The position numbers and the translations under genes were made by a program. The notes below the pieces were generated by a model. It was not told where the DNA came from. It made no database searches and worked only from the letters and a program-made list of their open reading frames with translations. Source: Algoriphagus ratkowskyi (GTDB lineage: Bacteria > Bacteroidota > Bacteroidia > Cytophagales > Cyclobacteriaceae). Taken from it: a DNA stretch of 64,000 nucleotides. The DNA lies in contig NZ_MSSV01000002.1 in NCBI RefSeq assembly GCF_002150505.1, positions 186,001 through 250,000 of the forward strand, read 5' to 3'. Below, in pieces: positions 28,586 through 36,824 of this stretch; position 1 is the stretch's first letter; each line of letters starts with the position of its first letter.

Positions 28586-28620
28586 ACCTGACAAGTTTCA
28601 AAAAAACTGTCAGGTCTCTT
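28586..28620. terminator. Hairpin between convergent kinase and propeller genes
   Basis: The arms ACCTGACA and TGTCAGGT pair perfectly, with further A/T pairing inside. It is flanked by T- and A-rich sequence on both sides and lies between two converging genes, so it may terminate both. Confidence 0.7.
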
Positions 28621-28621
28621 A

Positions 28622-28699
28622 TTTTCAAAACTTAGGAATACCAACATAGTACAAATCAAAACCACCTAGTCCACCAGGACGATTGGATGAGAAGATCAT
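28622..28699. repeat. 78-bp direct repeat, copy 1 (3' end of propeller lipoprotein gene)
   Basis: Identical over 78 bases to 29640-29717, an offset of 1018. It covers the last 25 codons (MIFSSNRPGG to the terminal VGIPKF), the stop codon and a few flanking bases. Confidence 0.95.
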
Positions 28700-29623
28700 T
28701 AAGCGATTGGTGAACCCTGGATTTTCTGATACTATAGGTCGATATTCATCCTTGTCAGAATTGATATTTGGCCCGAAATTCACAGGATCAGACCAGTCAG
28801 AATCCGTCTTGAAAGAATAGTATAAATCATACCCTCCAAATCCTCCCGCTCTATCAGAGGCAAACACTAACAAATCCCCATACACAAAAGGCATGTGATC
28901 ATTTGAAGTAGAATTAATCGAAATCTTTGAAAGAGGTTTCGCACTGTTACCAAATAAATAATCCAAAGAAGAAATATCACTGGGCAAGTCCAATTCATAA
29001 ATATCGAAAACTCCATCCCGATCTGATGACATTAGAAATTTTTCAGGCTTTCCCTGACTTGAAATATCTGACCCTTTCAAATAATTCTCACCGTAAAAGC
29101 TTGGATACATTTCGCTGACTGACTCTTCAAAGAGTTGAAAGCTTTGATTCGTTCGGGCATTTGGAGCTACTGAAGGTATTTCTGGCTCAGCATAGATGGA
29201 ATAAATCCCTTGGTCATCATCTCGACTAAATAACATGGTTTTATTATTCTCCATATCTACAAAGCTGTAAGGCCCTTTCTCATTGTATGTTGATTCAGTC
29301 CTTCTGACCCAAGCAAGAAGGCTATTATCGAAAAGTGAGTTCCCCTTACCTACACTTAGAAAACCTTCAGATCTATCCCAGTAAAACACCAAATCGAACC
29401 CGACAAGATTAAAATGATTTGGTTGAGAGCCTATGCGATTGGAAGAAAACACAAGTTTGACCTCATGATTTACAGTCGGCATATCCGAATTGATATCATC
29501 AAATGCCGAATTTATTACGCCCAAATTGGTCGCCGTTTCTGGGAAAACTCCAACGTTATATTTATTTTGATTACAAGATTGAATCAAAACAAGCAGTAGA
29601 ATATAACCTATTAGTTTTATCAT
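28625..29623 (-). CDS. PD40-type beta-propeller lipoprotein, copy 2
   Basis: A 332-residue protein with a lipoprotein signal ending LIQSC. Repeated blades of the WD40-like PD40 type are visible: KLVFSSNRIG, KTMLFSRDDDQGIYSIY, KFLMSSDRDGVFDIYEL, DLLVFASDRAGGFGGYDLYYS and MIFSSNRPGGLGGFDLYYV. Such propellers occur in TolB-like and OmpA-linked envelope proteins and usually bind proteins or glycans. It is a diverged paralogue of the gene at 29643, sharing blade order and the context NEKGPYS. It is the last of three lipoprotein genes in an apparent operon with a C10 protease. Function unknown. Confidence 0.82.
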   Translation of the reverse strand: MIKLIGYILLLVLIQSCNQNKYNVGVFPETATNLGVINSAFDDINSDMPTVNHEVKLVFSSNRIGSQPNHFNLVGFDLVFYWDRSEGFLSVGKGNSLFDNSLLAWVRRTESTYNEKGPYSFVDMENNKTMLFSRDDDQGIYSIYAEPEIPSVAPNARTNQSFQLFEESVSEMYPSFYGENYLKGSDISSQGKPEKFLMSSDRDGVFDIYELDLPSDISSLDYLFGNSAKPLSKISINSTSNDHMPFVYGDLLVFASDRAGGFGGYDLYYSFKTDSDWSDPVNFGPNINSDKDEYRPIVSENPGFTNRLMIFSSNRPGGLGGFDLYYVGIPKF

Positions 29624-29639
29624 CTTAAACTAACTATCG

Positions 29640-29717
29640 TTTTCAAAACTTAGGAATACCAACATAGTACAAATCAAAACCACCTAGTCCACCAGGACGA
29701 TTGGATGAGAAGATCAT
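29640..29717. repeat. 78-bp direct repeat, copy 2
   Basis: The partner of 28622-28699, identical base for base. The flanking coding sequence upstream diverges immediately, in sharp contrast. Confidence 0.95.
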
Positions 29718-30671
29718 CAGACGATTTTCAAACTCAGAATACTCATCCTTTATTGAGATAGGACGAAATTCATCAAATTCTGAGTTGATTCCAGCTCCTA
29801 GATTTACTGGTTCTGTCCATTTTCCACCTACTAATAAGGAATAGTAGAGATCATAACCACCATATCCACCATCTCTATCAGATGCAAATAGCATTAGCTC
29901 ATCACTTATGAAAGGAGAATGATCATTTCCATTTGACACTATTTCCTCTATCATTATTATTTCTTTAGATGAAGAGGAGGTTAGAAAATCAAAGGGATTT
30001 TGGTTGGTTGGAATCCTTAATTGATATAATTTATATAAACCAGATATATCTGAAGAAAACACTAGATACTCTGGCCTAGGTATTTCAGATCCAATTAGTT
30101 CTTTGGAGAAATTATTACCCGAAAAACTAGGGTACATTTCATTTGAAGATTCTTCAAACAATTGAAAAACAGATTCCTCATTCTTTGAGCGACCAGAAAA
30201 ACTTAATTCTGAAAATTCCTTTCCAATAATTTTATATCTCCCACTACAGTCTCTTGAAAAAAGCATATATCTCAACCCAACTTCCCCCCTTTGTTCAAAG
30301 TAAGAATAAGGCCCCTTTTCATTACATTCAGACTGAAGCTCTTGAACTTTATTGTAGAAATCACTATACCCATCGGCATTATTAGTCAATATGCGATGAG
30401 ACAGCGTTCCAAATTCCTTGTCCCATATAAAACTTATAAACTTTGCTTCAAAGTCAAAATCATTGCCCAATTTCTTGGAGTTACTAGAAAATATAAACTG
30501 CGCCTCCTGATTGGAAGTGGACGGTATGTAGTTTGAATTCATTTCGTCAAAGCGAGTATTTAACTCCATCAGATTCACCGGTTGTTCTGGAAAATAAGCT
30601 GTCTCAAAGGGCAGATCTTCGTCACAACTCCAAAATGAAATCAAAACGAAAAGCATTAATAAATTTCTCAT
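29643..30671 (-). CDS. PD40-type beta-propeller lipoprotein, copy 1
   Basis: A 342-residue protein with a lipoprotein-like N-terminus (LISFWSC). Blades seen are QFIFSSNSKKLG, RYMLFSRDCSGRYKIIG, EYLVFSSDISGLYKLYQL, ELMLFASDRDGGYGGYDLYYS and MIFSSNRPGGLGGFDLYYV. Its start overlaps the stop of the C10 protease gene by four bases (ATGA), so the two are translationally coupled. It is a paralogue of the next gene, 19 bases downstream. It could present, anchor or restrain the protease, or bind its target; none of these is shown by the sequence. Confidence 0.82.
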   Translation of the reverse strand: MRNLLMLFVLISFWSCDEDLPFETAYFPEQPVNLMELNTRFDEMNSNYIPSTSNQEAQFIFSSNSKKLGNDFDFEAKFISFIWDKEFGTLSHRILTNNADGYSDFYNKVQELQSECNEKGPYSYFEQRGEVGLRYMLFSRDCSGRYKIIGKEFSELSFSGRSKNEESVFQLFEESSNEMYPSFSGNNFSKELIGSEIPRPEYLVFSSDISGLYKLYQLRIPTNQNPFDFLTSSSSKEIIMIEEIVSNGNDHSPFISDELMLFASDRDGGYGGYDLYYSLLVGGKWTEPVNLGAGINSEFDEFRPISIKDEYSEFENRLMIFSSNRPGGLGGFDLYYVGIPKF

Positions 30672-31996
30672 CTTATACCAGTTATCATTTTTAAACTATT
30701 ATTGTAGTTGCTAGAAGAGCCATAGGGAGTAAAAACACCACTACTATAAAAACCATTAGATGTTTGAGTACTGCCGTTTAACTTGGCATTATTCCAACCC
30801 CAATTCATGAAATACCAAGTATATGACCATTCCATACAGCCATCCAAATCACAATCGTAAGCTTTGTAATTATGCGTTTTATAGCCATCGCTAGTCCAAA
30901 TATGCCATTCCAGCAGTGAATCTCTTCCATAAAATATTGCTGGATACCCTTGTGCTAACTCATTCTTGAGCGTAGATGGATTGAAATTAGATGTATTCCC
31001 ACCATTTTGGAGTCCCATAGATTTAAGGGCTGGGCTTATTCTACCGGGAAGAGTCATCCCATTGCATGTGGTTCCAAAATTGAAATCTGTATTTGCAGCT
31101 AAAGCAGAATTATACATTAATAAGGCTAGGCTAATTTGTCCAGATGTCGTAGGAGCACAAGGTGAATAGGAATACTGAGGCATCAAATTATATGAGTAAG
31201 ACGAGCCAGGTTTGAAATACCACAAGGTTTGAGCGATAGCTACTGCACCACATCCGATTGGGCTTCTATCATTGCAATCACAATCATGAAAAAGGTTTGT
31301 TGGTGCCATGTGATTTGAAATACCTGTCTGTCCCCAAGAAATTTGATTGCTATATAGAGGTTGTCTTTGAGATATTGTCATATATGGATTGCACATGAAT
31401 TGTCCATATTGATACCACTCGTAGCAGTTTGAGTTGGGATTGTAAGCAATAGCATTATCCCAAATTCGTCCTTGAGGATCGTATTCTTCAGTGTACTTTT
31501 TCCATTCGTTATAAACTATTGGATGAACCTCATCAATTTCCTTAAGCTGCTCATCTATCTGTTTCATAGTTTCCTGATACCACACTTTCAATCCATTCAC
31601 TTCTTCTAAGTTTTTTGCTGTCAATTCACCTTCCGAGGAATATGCCAAAATAGGCATAACTCTAGAGTCCCCCGATATCATCACAAATCCTTCTAATTCA
31701 TTGATTACAAATGCTTCAAAATCCAGCGTGTCTGAAAGGGCTACTCTAGCTATATCTCTAATTTTGGGAGAGCTTTTTATTTTCCTCCCAGCAATATAAC
31801 TTGAATCAGTCGCAAAAAACCACAAGGCTATTTCCTTAGCTAAATCTTGCGAAACTTTATAAGAAACTTCGACTTCAGCCAAAATGTCCACTGGCTCATC
31901 AGAAAAATCGGATTCTGTCCGGCAACTAGCTAAGAGTAAAAATAGTACTCCAAGCAATTTTAAGCTTTGTTTGTTTGATTGTTTGATTTTTTTCAT
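30668..31996 (-). CDS. C10 family cysteine peptidase (streptopain-like) lipoprotein
   Basis: A 442-residue protein with a lipoprotein signal (lipobox LLASC, Cys25), a propeptide-like region (about 30-175) and a C10 catalytic domain. The nucleophile is Cys249 in SPIGCGAVAIAQTLWYF; the likely general base is His365 in EWHIWTSDGY, with MNWGWN (397-402) forming the late Trp-Gly motif. C10 peptidases include streptopain and interpain and are made as zymogens. The propeptide here shows the FVINELEGFVMISGDSRVMPILAYS pattern typical of the family's pro-domain. It heads a tightly coupled operon with two propeller lipoproteins. Cys-rich patches (CDCND, CDLDGC) suggest disulfides or metal binding. Confidence 0.92.
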   Translation of the reverse strand: MKKIKQSNKQSLKLLGVLFLLLASCRTESDFSDEPVDILAEVEVSYKVSQDLAKEIALWFFATDSSYIAGRKIKSSPKIRDIARVALSDTLDFEAFVINELEGFVMISGDSRVMPILAYSSEGELTAKNLEEVNGLKVWYQETMKQIDEQLKEIDEVHPIVYNEWKKYTEEYDPQGRIWDNAIAYNPNSNCYEWYQYGQFMCNPYMTISQRQPLYSNQISWGQTGISNHMAPTNLFHDCDCNDRSPIGCGAVAIAQTLWYFKPGSSYSYNLMPQYSYSPCAPTTSGQISLALLMYNSALAANTDFNFGTTCNGMTLPGRISPALKSMGLQNGGNTSNFNPSTLKNELAQGYPAIFYGRDSLLEWHIWTSDGYKTHNYKAYDCDLDGCMEWSYTWYFMNWGWNNAKLNGSTQTSNGFYSSGVFTPYGSSSNYNNSLKMITGIR

Positions 31997-32332
31997 AAAA
32001 AGTTTGTGTAAAAGTGATCAAAATCTAAAAAGTAGTTTTCACTTTCACAAGCGACTTTGAAAAAAACTAAAAAATTAACATTAAAGTAAGTCACTCTTAT
32101 TCAACCCTTAATACCTCCATCTGAAATAGCACTAAAAAATTCTCCTTTTCCATAAAACCTCCTTGAAATTTCAAAGCAATAAGCCATAGTAAAAAGCCCT
32201 ATTTACCTTCTAACATATATCTCAAAATAACCGACAGTAAAGGATAGGAATCAAAATCAAATCAAATAACTTGATATCAGTTTAGCCACCAATGGTTGAC
32301 TTTCAAAAGGACTGCATATTTACTAATCCCCG
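31997..32332. other. Divergent promoter region between C10 protease and lutA
   Basis: A 336-base A/T-rich region separating divergent genes. No coding frame, strong dyad or clear TAnnTTTG element is convincing. Confidence 0.5.
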
Positions 32333-33094
32333 ATGAAAAATAACCCAAGGCCTCATATTGGCCTATTTATCCCTTGCTACATAGATCAGTTTTATCCAAA
32401 TGTAGCTATCGCTACACTTGAACTATTAGAAAAGCTTGGCTGCAAAGTCACCTATCCACTGGGCCAAACCTGTTGTGGACAGCCGATGTCTAACGCTGGG
32501 TTTGAATCAGATAGTGAAGGTACTACCTCCAAGTTCATCAGTGATTTCGCACATTTTGATTACATCGTAGCTCCTTCTGGCAGCTGTGTATTGCACGTCA
32601 AAAAGCACTCACCTAAGGTGGAAAAGCTCAAGAAAAACCAAGAACATGTACAATCAAACATCTACGAACTCAGTGAATTTATCACCGACGTGTTAAAGAT
32701 AGATTCTATCAAAGGAAGCTTTCCTCACAAAATCGGATTCCATGCTTCCTGTCACGGACTTCGCGGACTTAGATTAGCAAGTGATTCCGAGCTGAATGAA
32801 CCCAAATTCAACAAGACCCTACAGCTGATGAAAGATCTGGAAGGAATGGAAATAGTAGAGCTGACAAGAAAAGATGAGTGCTGTGGATTCGGCGGAACTT
32901 TCGCTGTAACCGAAGAAGCTATCTCTGTGCAAATGGGCAAAGACCGAATCGCCGATCACGTCGATAAAGGCGTAGAAATCATTGTTGGCGGAGACATGTC
33001 CTGCATTATGCACATGCAGGGAATTGCCACACGGGACAAAGACAACGTACAACTCATGCACTTCGCAGAAATCCTTAATAGAGTTATATCATGA
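32333..33094 (+). CDS. lutA: LutA-type Fe-S oxidoreductase subunit
   Basis: A 253-residue protein with two CCG domains: GQTCCGQPMSNAGF in the first half and FHASCHGLRGL with RKDECCGFGGTFAV in the second. This is the LutA (YkgE-like) subunit of the iron-sulfur L-lactate oxidation complex that feeds pyruvate metabolism. It overlaps lutB by four bases (ATGA). The cysteine clusters should hold Fe-S centres. Cytoplasmic or membrane-associated. Its place near the rhamnose locus is meaningful because that pathway yields L-lactate. Confidence 0.95.
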   Translation: MKNNPRPHIGLFIPCYIDQFYPNVAIATLELLEKLGCKVTYPLGQTCCGQPMSNAGFESDSEGTTSKFISDFAHFDYIVAPSGSCVLHVKKHSPKVEKLKKNQEHVQSNIYELSEFITDVLKIDSIKGSFPHKIGFHASCHGLRGLRLASDSELNEPKFNKTLQLMKDLEGMEIVELTRKDECCGFGGTFAVTEEAISVQMGKDRIADHVDKGVEIIVGGDMSCIMHMQGIATRDKDNVQLMHFAEILNRVIS

Positions 33095-34455
33095 GCCATC
33101 CGCAAAATGCTACGGTATTTTTAAAAGATAAAGCTAGGGCCAAATGGCATGACGATACACTTTGGATCGTTCGTGAAAAACGGGATGCCACCATTCATCT
33201 AATTCCAGAATGGGAACAACTCCGCGAACTCGCTTCACAAATTAAGGATCACACGCTTTCAAAACTGGACTACTACCTTGAAGAATTAGAGAAAAATGCT
33301 ACTGCAAATGGCATCAAAGTTCATTGGGCCGAAAATGCGGAGGAGCATAATCAGATCATCGGAAAGATCCTGGAAGAGAAGAAGTGCAAAGCCATAGTCA
33401 AGAGTAAATCCATCCTTACGGAAGAGTGTCATTTGAATCCATTCTTGGAAGAAAGAGGCATTGAAGTCGTTGACACAGATTTGGGCGAGCGGATTATTCA
33501 GTTTTTGAAGCAACCTCCTAGTCATATCGTGATGCCGGCTATCCACTTGAAAAAGTCGGATATCTCAGACATTTTCCACGAGAAACTACATACAGAAAAA
33601 GGTAACGTAGACCCAGTTTACCTTACGCACGCAGCTCGACAGCACTTGCGTGAAAAATTCCTGCAAGCCAAAGTAGCTATCACGGGAGTCAATTTTGCTA
33701 TAGCAGAAACTGGGGAATTCGTGGTTTGTACCAATGAAGGGAATGCCGACATGGGCGTTCACTTGGCTGATACGCATATCGCTTGCATGGGAATAGAGAA
33801 ACTCATTCCTAGAAGAAAAGATTTGGGTGTATTCCTTCGACTTTTGGCTAGATCGGCGACAGGACAGTCAATTACCAACTACAACTCACATTTTCGCAGT
33901 CCATCACCGGGTAAAGAGCTTCATTTGATCTTGGTGAACAATGGCAGAACGAAGCAACTTGCCAGAGAGAAATTCAGAAACTCGCTGAAATGCATACGCT
34001 GCGGAGCTTGTATGAATACCTGCCCTATCTATCGTAGAAGTGGTGGATTTAGCTACGGAAGCACGGTTCCTGGCCCGATAGGATCAATCCTTTCACCAGG
34101 AATTGACTTGAAGAAGTACAGCACCTTACCTTTTGCCTCCACACTTTGTGGTAGCTGCACGGACGTATGCCCTGTGAAAATCAATATTCATGAGCAACTC
34201 TACGAATGGAGACAGGAAATCACTAAAGCACAAGGCTCTTCCCTGAAAGGACTTTCTATGAAGTTGGCTAATGGAATTTTCACAAGTCCACTTGCCTATA
34301 AAATTTCCGGCAAGATGATGCGTGCATCCCTGAAAACTTTGCCAAACAGCGTTATTTACAACCCTTTGAATGCTTGGGGAAAAGGAAGAAATCTTCCAGA
34401 ATTACCAACAGAATCATTTAAAGATTGGTACAAAAAGAATAGAAATGAGCAGTAA
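33091..34455 (+). CDS. lutB: LutB-type Fe-S L-lactate oxidation subunit
   Basis: A 454-residue protein. The N-terminal LUD domain (about 60-300) includes AITGVNFAIAETGEFVVCTNEGNADMG-type sequence. Then come two ferredoxin-type clusters, CIRCGACMNTCPIYR and LCGSCTDVCPVKI, and a C-terminal LutB-specific tail. It should relay electrons within the LutABC complex. Start and stop overlap its neighbours by 4 and 11 bases, so lutA, lutB and lutC form a coupled operon. Length is typical. Confidence 0.96.
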   Translation: MSHPQNATVFLKDKARAKWHDDTLWIVREKRDATIHLIPEWEQLRELASQIKDHTLSKLDYYLEELEKNATANGIKVHWAENAEEHNQIIGKILEEKKCKAIVKSKSILTEECHLNPFLEERGIEVVDTDLGERIIQFLKQPPSHIVMPAIHLKKSDISDIFHEKLHTEKGNVDPVYLTHAARQHLREKFLQAKVAITGVNFAIAETGEFVVCTNEGNADMGVHLADTHIACMGIEKLIPRRKDLGVFLRLLARSATGQSITNYNSHFRSPSPGKELHLILVNNGRTKQLAREKFRNSLKCIRCGACMNTCPIYRRSGGFSYGSTVPGPIGSILSPGIDLKKYSTLPFASTLCGSCTDVCPVKINIHEQLYEWRQEITKAQGSSLKGLSMKLANGIFTSPLAYKISGKMMRASLKTLPNSVIYNPLNAWGKGRNLPELPTESFKDWYKKNRNEQ

Positions 34456-35005
34456 AGCCTCCATATTAGCAGCTATTAAAGGATTGAACATGAAAGAGAA
34501 GCCTCTTCCAGAAATCCCAGTTTTCGATGTTGCACCTAACCTAGTAGAAGCTTATACGCTTGCTTTGAATAGCAATAAAGGAACTGTCTTAACTAAGAAA
34601 GAACTGGAAGTTTTGATTACTGAATCATCATTTCAAAAAATCTACAGCTCGTCCCCTACATTCAATCAATTCACCAATTGTGAACTGCCTCAGCATCCTT
34701 CTGATTTTGCAGACCTGGACTTGGCTATTATTGAAGGACAGTTTGCATCTGCTGAAAATGCGGCAATTTGGCTTGATGATAGCAATCTGGATCTAAGAGC
34801 TATTCCGTTTATCACTGCCCATTTAGTGATTGTGATCAAAAAAGAAAATATCGTGGGTAATATGCATGAAGCTTACGAGCGAATCGGATCGACAAATTCG
34901 GGTTTCGGAGTGTTCATCGCTGGCCCATCCAAAACTGCCGATATTGAGCAGTCATTAGTGATCGGAGCACACGGAGCGATGAGCTTAAAAGTGGTGATTC
35001 TCTAG
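34445..35005 (+). CDS. lutC: LutC-type LUD domain protein
   Basis: A 186-residue LUD-domain protein, the third part of the L-lactate oxidation complex. The start at 34445 gives MSSKASILAAIKGL and overlaps lutB by 11 bases; the frame is open further upstream but that part is lutB in another frame. The C-terminal signature is present: STNSGFGVFIAGPSKTADIEQSL, then VIGAHGAMSLKVVIL. Its stop codon overlaps that of the convergent histidine kinase gene. Confidence 0.93.
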   Translation: MSSKASILAAIKGLNMKEKPLPEIPVFDVAPNLVEAYTLALNSNKGTVLTKKELEVLITESSFQKIYSSSPTFNQFTNCELPQHPSDFADLDLAIIEGQFASAENAAIWLDDSNLDLRAIPFITAHLVIVIKKENIVGNMHEAYERIGSTNSGFGVFIAGPSKTADIEQSLVIGAHGAMSLKVVIL

Positions 35006-36309
35006 CTCAAGTGTTTTGACAGCTTAAAGCAATTATGTCCTTCCCCTGAGCTGCTATATTTTAATTCAAACTTAATCTTATCTGCAATTTTTTTACAGAG
35101 CGGTAAGCCTACTCCCGTTCCTTTTTCTTTTTTGGTACCATAAGACGTTCTAGCACGGAATAGAAAGAGCTTTTTTTGATCTACTCCCGAAATTGAAACA
35201 CCCTGATTACAGACCTTCCAGCTCAACCTCTCCTCTTCAATCTCCAAGTTTAAACAAATAGTAGAATTCACCGGAGCAAACTTGATCGCATTATCCAGTA
35301 AATTTTTCAGAATAATCTTAATCTCATTTATCTCTAAGGAAATAGATCTGTCTTCACCAAGTACCGTCAACTGAATAAGTTGATTTTTATCCGTCGCTTG
35401 CATAAGCATCAATTCCTTCATTTCCTGAGTTAGCTTTATTAAACTAATCTGTTGAAGTTGGACAGGAGAATTTTCAAGTTCCGTCATAACCCAACTAAGT
35501 GTATTATTCAACACTTTATTTAAGTGGAAACTTTGACTTTTTAGGTTTGTTAAAATCTGCTCCAATTCTCCTGGCTCAAAGGCATCTTTCTCCACTAACC
35601 CTAGCGTGGTATGTAGCATGCCAATTGGGTTTTTGAGATCATGTGAAAGAATAGCTATCAATTTATTTTTTTGATCATTAAGGATCTTTACTTCTGTCAA
35701 TGATTCCTCTTGTCGCTGTTTTATAGTATGGAGCAAAAGACTTTGATTCTGATAACTTTTAATAAAGAAATGTATCACAGTCACTACAAATAGGCTAATC
35801 CATACAATGGTTATAGTATGATCAATGAACAAGTTCTGACTGGAAGAATAGAAACCTTTAACTTCTAAATACCCATAAGCCTCTCCAAAAAACAATATGA
35901 AAAAAAAGGATAGAGAGACAATAAACCAGGCAATTTTACGCCAACCTCTTATTAGAAGTGAAGAAACTACAAGTATTAAGAAATAAGCATATATAGTAGG
36001 ACCATTACTTCCATCATTATATAAGAAATTGAAACAAATGACTACATGAGCCAAAAACAGCAAAATATTTATTGCTAGTTGTTCTTTTCCGTATTTAGAA
36101 ACTAGAAAGTAAGCCGCCAGAAATGGGAACGAAATTCCAATTTTAACCGCAACTACAATGGATGACATTCCTAAAAGGAAATCAGAAATCCCCAATATTA
36201 TTAATAATACAAAGGCTAAAAAGGAAACTATAATTGCTATTTGTCTCTGAATATATTCCAGATTTGTAACGTTTTCTTCTGAAATTAAAAGCCCTTTGGT
36301 CAGCAACAT
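35002..36309 (-). CDS. Membrane sensor histidine kinase
   Basis: A 435-residue kinase. The N-terminus has about six membrane helices (residues 22-185) with no obvious periplasmic sensor domain. A short coiled region leads to the HisKA domain with the phospho-acceptor His223 in LSHDLKNPIG. The ATPase domain has the N box NLLDNAIKF and the G2 box KGTGVGLPLCKKI. The G1 box reads VCNQGVSISG, lacking the usual DxGxG acidic residue, so ATP binding may be altered. No response regulator is adjacent. It converges on lutC with overlapping stops. The signal is unknown. Confidence 0.88.
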   Translation of the reverse strand: MLLTKGLLISEENVTNLEYIQRQIAIIVSFLAFVLLIILGISDFLLGMSSIVVAVKIGISFPFLAAYFLVSKYGKEQLAINILLFLAHVVICFNFLYNDGSNGPTIYAYFLILVVSSLLIRGWRKIAWFIVSLSFFFILFFGEAYGYLEVKGFYSSSQNLFIDHTITIVWISLFVVTVIHFFIKSYQNQSLLLHTIKQRQEESLTEVKILNDQKNKLIAILSHDLKNPIGMLHTTLGLVEKDAFEPGELEQILTNLKSQSFHLNKVLNNTLSWVMTELENSPVQLQQISLIKLTQEMKELMLMQATDKNQLIQLTVLGEDRSISLEINEIKIILKNLLDNAIKFAPVNSTICLNLEIEEERLSWKVCNQGVSISGVDQKKLFLFRARTSYGTKKEKGTGVGLPLCKKIADKIKFELKYSSSGEGHNCFKLSKHLS

Positions 36310-36398
36310 ATAAAAATTCTAAATTAATTTTAAATTTTAGCAGATCTGCTTAAATCAACATCTTTCTTAACTGCATAGGTCAGCCTAATAAATAACAG

Positions 36399-36779
36399 TT
36401 AACTCATTGAATGTAGAGCGATACGATTACCCTCAGAATCCAAAAAAACTCCCATGTATCCATATTCGGGTGAAATCATCTTTTTTTCAATCTGAATAGT
36501 CCCGCCAGCATCCTCCACTCTTGACAACTCAATAACTACGTCCTCGGAAGAAAAATAAATTAATGCACCTGCATGATTACTTGTCGCATAAAACTCTTTA
36601 TTAAATACCAAACTACCCTCTGCACCTTTGCCTCCGCCTTCTCCAGGAAACATCGCCATTTGAAAGTCTCCCATATCAAGCTTGTGAAGGGTACAGTCAA
36701 ATACCTTTTGGTAAAAATTGATAGCCCTGTCCATGTCAGAAACAGGAATTTCGAACCAACCAACTGTTACTTTTTTCAT
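36399..36779 (-). CDS. VOC family (glyoxalase-fold) protein
   Basis: A 126-residue protein with two beta-alpha-beta-beta-beta modules of the vicinal-oxygen-chelate fold: VGWFEIPVSDMDRAINFYQKVFDC and GALIYFSSEDVVIELSRVEDAG, ending DSEGNRIALHS. Such proteins include glyoxalases, dioxygenases and resistance proteins. Because most metal ligands are not clearly conserved, no reaction can be assigned. It appears to be transcribed on its own. Confidence 0.87.
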   Translation of the reverse strand: MKKVTVGWFEIPVSDMDRAINFYQKVFDCTLHKLDMGDFQMAMFPGEGGGKGAEGSLVFNKEFYATSNHAGALIYFSSEDVVIELSRVEDAGGTIQIEKKMISPEYGYMGVFLDSEGNRIALHSMS

Positions 36780-36824
36780 GATTTATAAAATTTAAAAATT
36801 ACAACATTTATAATGCTGGCTAAA

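Noticed and set aside
34370-34444. 25-codon N-terminal extension of lutC
   Set aside because: It lies wholly inside lutB in another frame; the LUD protein start at 34445 fits the family.
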